Assembly (NCBI GenBank): GCA_937916485.1
Contig: CALFSV010000063.1
Coordinates: forward strand, 1 to 17,138
Direction of reading: 5' to 3'
DNA from: an uncultured Paracoccaceae bacterium
Lineage (GTDB): Bacteria; Pseudomonadota; Alphaproteobacteria; Rhodobacterales; Rhodobacteraceae
DNA length: 17,138 nt
The position numbers and the translations under genes were made by a program. Below the pieces are notes generated by a model that saw only the letters and a program-made list of their open reading frames with translations, searched no databases and was not told the DNA's origin. Of the stretch, positions 14,912 through 17,138 are shown piece after piece (the first letter of the stretch is position 1; each line of letters starts with the position of its first letter).

Positions 14912-14925
14912 TTGTCATTCGATAA
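14912..14925. promoter_or_regulatory. Second TetR-like operator, upstream of the cyclase-family gene
   Basis: TTGTCATTCGATAA matches TTATCGTTCGATAA at 12 of 14 positions. It ends 28 bases before the cyclase start and lies 17-30 bases downstream of a TTGACT -35-like box at 14890-14895, so it covers where the -10 would be. The two sites start 66 bases apart in the divergent region. Confidence 0.55.
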
Positions 14926-14953
14926 ATAAACAATGCACATCGGGAGCAGACAC

Positions 14954-15910
14954 ATGACCAAACTAACGCGACAGGATATTTACGACACTGCCAAAGAGCT
15001 TTCTAATTGGGGGCGTTGGGGGAAAGGTGATCAGATTGGCACGTTGAATAACGTGACGCCTGAGGATGTGATTGCAGCGGGTCGTTTGATCAAAAAAGGA
15101 AAGACATTTGCGCTAGGTCTGGACCTCAAGGAGAAGATACAGTCGGGTCTGTTTGGTGGCCGTTGGAATATGATCCATCAGATGCTGGCAACGGGAACGG
15201 ATGCCGTTATTGGTGAGCAAGATGGCGACGGAAAAGCATACTTGCGCTACGCGGATGATGCAATTAACTTACCCTGTCAGGGCAGCACGCAGTGGGACGC
15301 CCTGTGCCACATCTTTCTGGATGACAAGATGTATAACGGATTTCCAGCGACAGATGTTACGGTAAATGGTGCTAAAAACCTCGGAATCGAAAATGTGCGT
15401 GATAAGATGGTTGGTCGCGGCGTGTTGCTCGATATCGCGCGTTGGAAAGGCGTGGATAGCTTGGACGACGGCTATCCGATCACCAACGACGATCTTGATA
15501 GATGTGCGGCTGCGCAAGGTGTCGACATACGCAAAGGTGACTTTGTGATTGTGCGCACGGGGCATCAGGAACGCTGTCTCGCGGCGGGGGATTGGACAGG
15601 ATATGCGGGCGGTGATGCGCCCGGTCTGTCGTTTGAGACAGCGCATTGGATTAAGAAAAATGATATTGCAGCGATTTGTGCGGACACATGGGGGTGCGAA
15701 GTGCGCCCGAATGAATCCGAGGAAGCCAATCAGCCATGGCACTGGGTCGTTATCCCGGCCATAGGCATTTCCATGGGCGAGATTTTCTACCTCAAAGACC
15801 TCGGTGAGGATTGCGCGGAAGATGGTGTGTATGAGTTCTTCTTCACGGCCCCACCGCTCCATATTCCTGGGGCTGCTGGATCTCCTATCAATCCCCAAGC
15901 GATCAAATGA
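14954..15910 (+). CDS. Cyclase family protein (PF04199, kynurenine formamidase-like fold)
   Basis: This 318-residue protein belongs to the metal-dependent cyclase/formamidase family that includes kynurenine formamidase and isatin hydrolase, which hydrolyse amides and lactams. It is longer than KynB. The metal-site motif, usually HxGTHxDxxxH, reads CQGSTQWDALCH (108-119): Asp115 and His119 are kept, but the two first histidines are Gln109 and Gln113. Other segments are GDFVIVRTGH (195-204), ICADTWGCEV and the C-terminal PPLHIPGAAGSPINPQA. The ATG at 14954 has GGGAG seven bases upstream. It overlaps the following GST gene by ATGA. A role in hydrolysing a ring amide or ester is inferred; the altered metal site means the activity should not be assumed. 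Confidence 0.85.
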   Translation: MTKLTRQDIYDTAKELSNWGRWGKGDQIGTLNNVTPEDVIAAGRLIKKGKTFALGLDLKEKIQSGLFGGRWNMIHQMLATGTDAVIGEQDGDGKAYLRYADDAINLPCQGSTQWDALCHIFLDDKMYNGFPATDVTVNGAKNLGIENVRDKMVGRGVLLDIARWKGVDSLDDGYPITNDDLDRCAAAQGVDIRKGDFVIVRTGHQERCLAAGDWTGYAGGDAPGLSFETAHWIKKNDIAAICADTWGCEVRPNESEEANQPWHWVVIPAIGISMGEIFYLKDLGEDCAEDGVYEFFFTAPPLHIPGAAGSPINPQAIK

Positions 15911-16515
15911 TCCTTTGGGGACGTGCAAGTTCGGTCAATGTGCAAAAGGTGCTGTGGGCTTTGGAGGAGCGCGAGCTACCCTATGATCACAAGATTGTTG
16001 GCGGTATATTTGGAGGAAACTCTGATCCAGAGTTTACCGCACTGACACCCGTGCGCCGTGTTCCTGTTTTGCAGGATGGCGACGTCACGCTTTGGGAAAG
16101 CCACGCGATTCTGCGCTATTTGGCGATGGGACTGGTTAGCCCTATTGCGGATATGTGGATGGAGTTTGGTTCTACAACATTGCAACCTCCGTTTCTTGGG
16201 TTATTCTGGCAACAGGTGCGCATGCGAAAGACTGCGCAGGACAAGGCGACTTTGACAAAGCATATCAAATCGCTCTACGCGGCATTGCGCATTCTTGAAA
16301 CAGGTCTTGCGGACGGGCGCACTTACTTGGCTGGCGATGATTTTTCGATGGCAGATATCGCCATTGGCAGTTTGTTTCACCGCATCATGGATTTGCACCC
16401 GACCATGTTGGATACTTTGCCGGTGGTAGGCGAATGGCACGCCAATATTGCAGTGCGTGCAGGATACCGCAAATGGGTTGCGACATCCTTTGAGGAGCTG
16501 CGCGTGACGGAGTGA
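15907..16515 (+). CDS. Glutathione S-transferase family protein
   Basis: This 202-residue cytosolic GST begins with WGRASSVNVQKVLWALEE, where a serine around residue 8-9 is the likely glutathione-activating residue, unlike the Cys-type GST at 137-760. RRVPVLQDGDVTLWESHAIL holds the cis-proline and the glutamyl-binding Glu-Ser, and YLAGDDFSMADIAIG is the N-capping box of the helical domain. The ATG overlaps the cyclase stop (ATGA), so the two are co-translated. Coupling to a hydrolase suggests a catabolic role, such as isomerisation or ring-adduct cleavage, rather than general detoxification; this is inference. Its TGA directly abuts the stop of the convergent MBL gene with no base between. 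Confidence 0.9.
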   Translation: MILWGRASSVNVQKVLWALEERELPYDHKIVGGIFGGNSDPEFTALTPVRRVPVLQDGDVTLWESHAILRYLAMGLVSPIADMWMEFGSTTLQPPFLGLFWQQVRMRKTAQDKATLTKHIKSLYAALRILETGLADGRTYLAGDDFSMADIAIGSLFHRIMDLHPTMLDTLPVVGEWHANIAVRAGYRKWVATSFEELRVTE

Positions 16516-17138
16516 TTACATCCGTGTTTGATAGCTTGCTGGGGTCCAGCGATAGCTGTCTTGCGTGCGTTCTACATAGCCAAGAGATGGGAACGGCATG
16601 TGAAAGCCACTGACTAAAAGACCATCTGTGGCGACCATATCAAGTACGCGGTTTCGCGTTGTAACCGCCATTTCTTTATCATCGTCATAGCCGACAAGAC
16701 TGTTAGGATATTGCAGCGAAAAGACGAAGTGATTGGTGACGTCACCCCAAACCAGAAGCGACTTGCCCGCGCTTTCAAGGCGATACATCATATGGCCGGG
16801 AGAATGTCCAAATGCCGCTTCGGCGGTGAGGCCAGAAACGACACTCTTCCCGTCCTCTAGAAATGTCATCCGATCCGCCAAAGGCGGGATCAGCTTGAGG
16901 AAAATGTCACGCGTTCTGGCGCGTTGTTCTGGAATGCCCTCGCCGCTAGACCATGCATCAAATTCTTTGCGTCCTATCACATAGCGCGCATTTGGATAGG
17001 TGGGCTTATCTCCATCCATTACACCGAGGATATGATCTGGATGGCAGTGGGTGAAGGCAACGATGTCGATGTCCTCCGGCGCGTAACCTGCATGGGCCAA
17101 GCGTCGGCGCAAGTGTCCAGCGGGTTGGTCGACGCCTA
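16516..17138 (-). CDS. Metallo-beta-lactamase-fold hydrolase, N-terminus cut by window edge
   Basis: The reading frame stays open to the right edge of the window, so the start lies outside; about 206 residues are visible. The metal motif THCHPDH is followed by a conserved histidine in GHSPGH, an aspartate in VWGDVTNH and a histidine in SGFHMPFPS, giving a full two-metal site. PNARYVIGRKEFDAW is typical of the MBL group that includes lactonases and related hydrolases. Any signal peptide would be in the missing part. It converges with the GST gene and its stop abuts the GST stop. Its link to the pathway is by proximity only. Confidence 0.85.
   Translation of the reverse strand, partial: GVDQPAGHLRRRLAHAGYAPEDIDIVAFTHCHPDHILGVMDGDKPTYPNARYVIGRKEFDAWSSGEGIPEQRARTRDIFLKLIPPLADRMTFLEDGKSVVSGLTAEAAFGHSPGHMMYRLESAGKSLLVWGDVTNHFVFSLQYPNSLVGYDDDKEMAVTTRNRVLDMVATDGLLVSGFHMPFPSLGYVERTQDSYRWTPASYQTRM

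Overview
The window is a dense catabolic gene cluster from a Gram-negative bacterium. An alphaproteobacterium of the Rhodobacterales/Roseobacter type is most likely: it has a TRAP transporter, a CoxMSL-type molybdenum hydroxylase and tight ATGA/TAATG gene junctions, with balanced base composition in genes and AT-rich promoter regions. The taxonomic call is inference. I see no rRNA, tRNA, insertion sequence, prophage or CRISPR.

Layout. (1) 137-760 (-): a beta-class-like glutathione S-transferase. It is divergent, across an AT-rich promoter region, from (2) 983-2049 (+): a flavin reductase and a carboxymuconolactone-decarboxylase-family protein joined by ATGA. (3) 2046-7998 (-): TRAP small and large membrane subunits, a luciferase-like (LLM) flavin monooxygenase, an enol-lactonase-like alpha/beta hydrolase, a polysaccharide-deacetylase-family hydrolase and a 2,6-dihydroxypyridine-3-monooxygenase-like FAD enzyme. 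(4) 8234-9301 (+): the TRAP substrate-binding protein, transcribed divergently from its membrane subunits and ended by a clear terminator. (5) 9371-13046 (-): a three-subunit molybdenum hydroxylase in the order FAD, 2Fe-2S, Mo. (6) 13145-13666 (+): a thioredoxin-fold redoxin, divergent from the hydroxylase. (7) 13663-14821 (-): OsmC-like protein and TetR regulator. (8) 14954-16515 (+): a cyclase-family (PF04199) hydrolase and a second GST. (9) 16516-17138 (-): a metallo-beta-lactamase-fold protein cut by the window edge.

How the parts may work together (inference). The TRAP system imports a substrate. The Mo hydroxylase and the FAD hydroxylase add oxygen to a ring, probably an N-heteroaromatic. 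The LLM oxygenase, supplied with reduced flavin by the separately encoded reductase, oxidises or opens it. The alpha/beta hydrolase, deacetylase-fold hydrolase, cyclase-family hydrolase and MBL enzyme then cleave lactone, lactam, imide or amide bonds. Two GSTs, OsmC and the redoxin handle electrophiles and peroxides. An LLM oxygenase, flavin reductase and alpha/beta hydrolase together recall RutA, RutF and RutD of uracil ring opening, but the other genes differ. The substrate is not identifiable from sequence alone.

Regulation. A perfect palindrome, TTATCGTTCGATAA, lies over the -10 box of the osmC-tetR promoter. A close copy precedes the cyclase gene, and weaker copies lie upstream of the FAD monooxygenase, in the TRAP divergent region and between the Mo hydroxylase and redoxin genes. 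This suggests one TetR regulon spanning most of the window.
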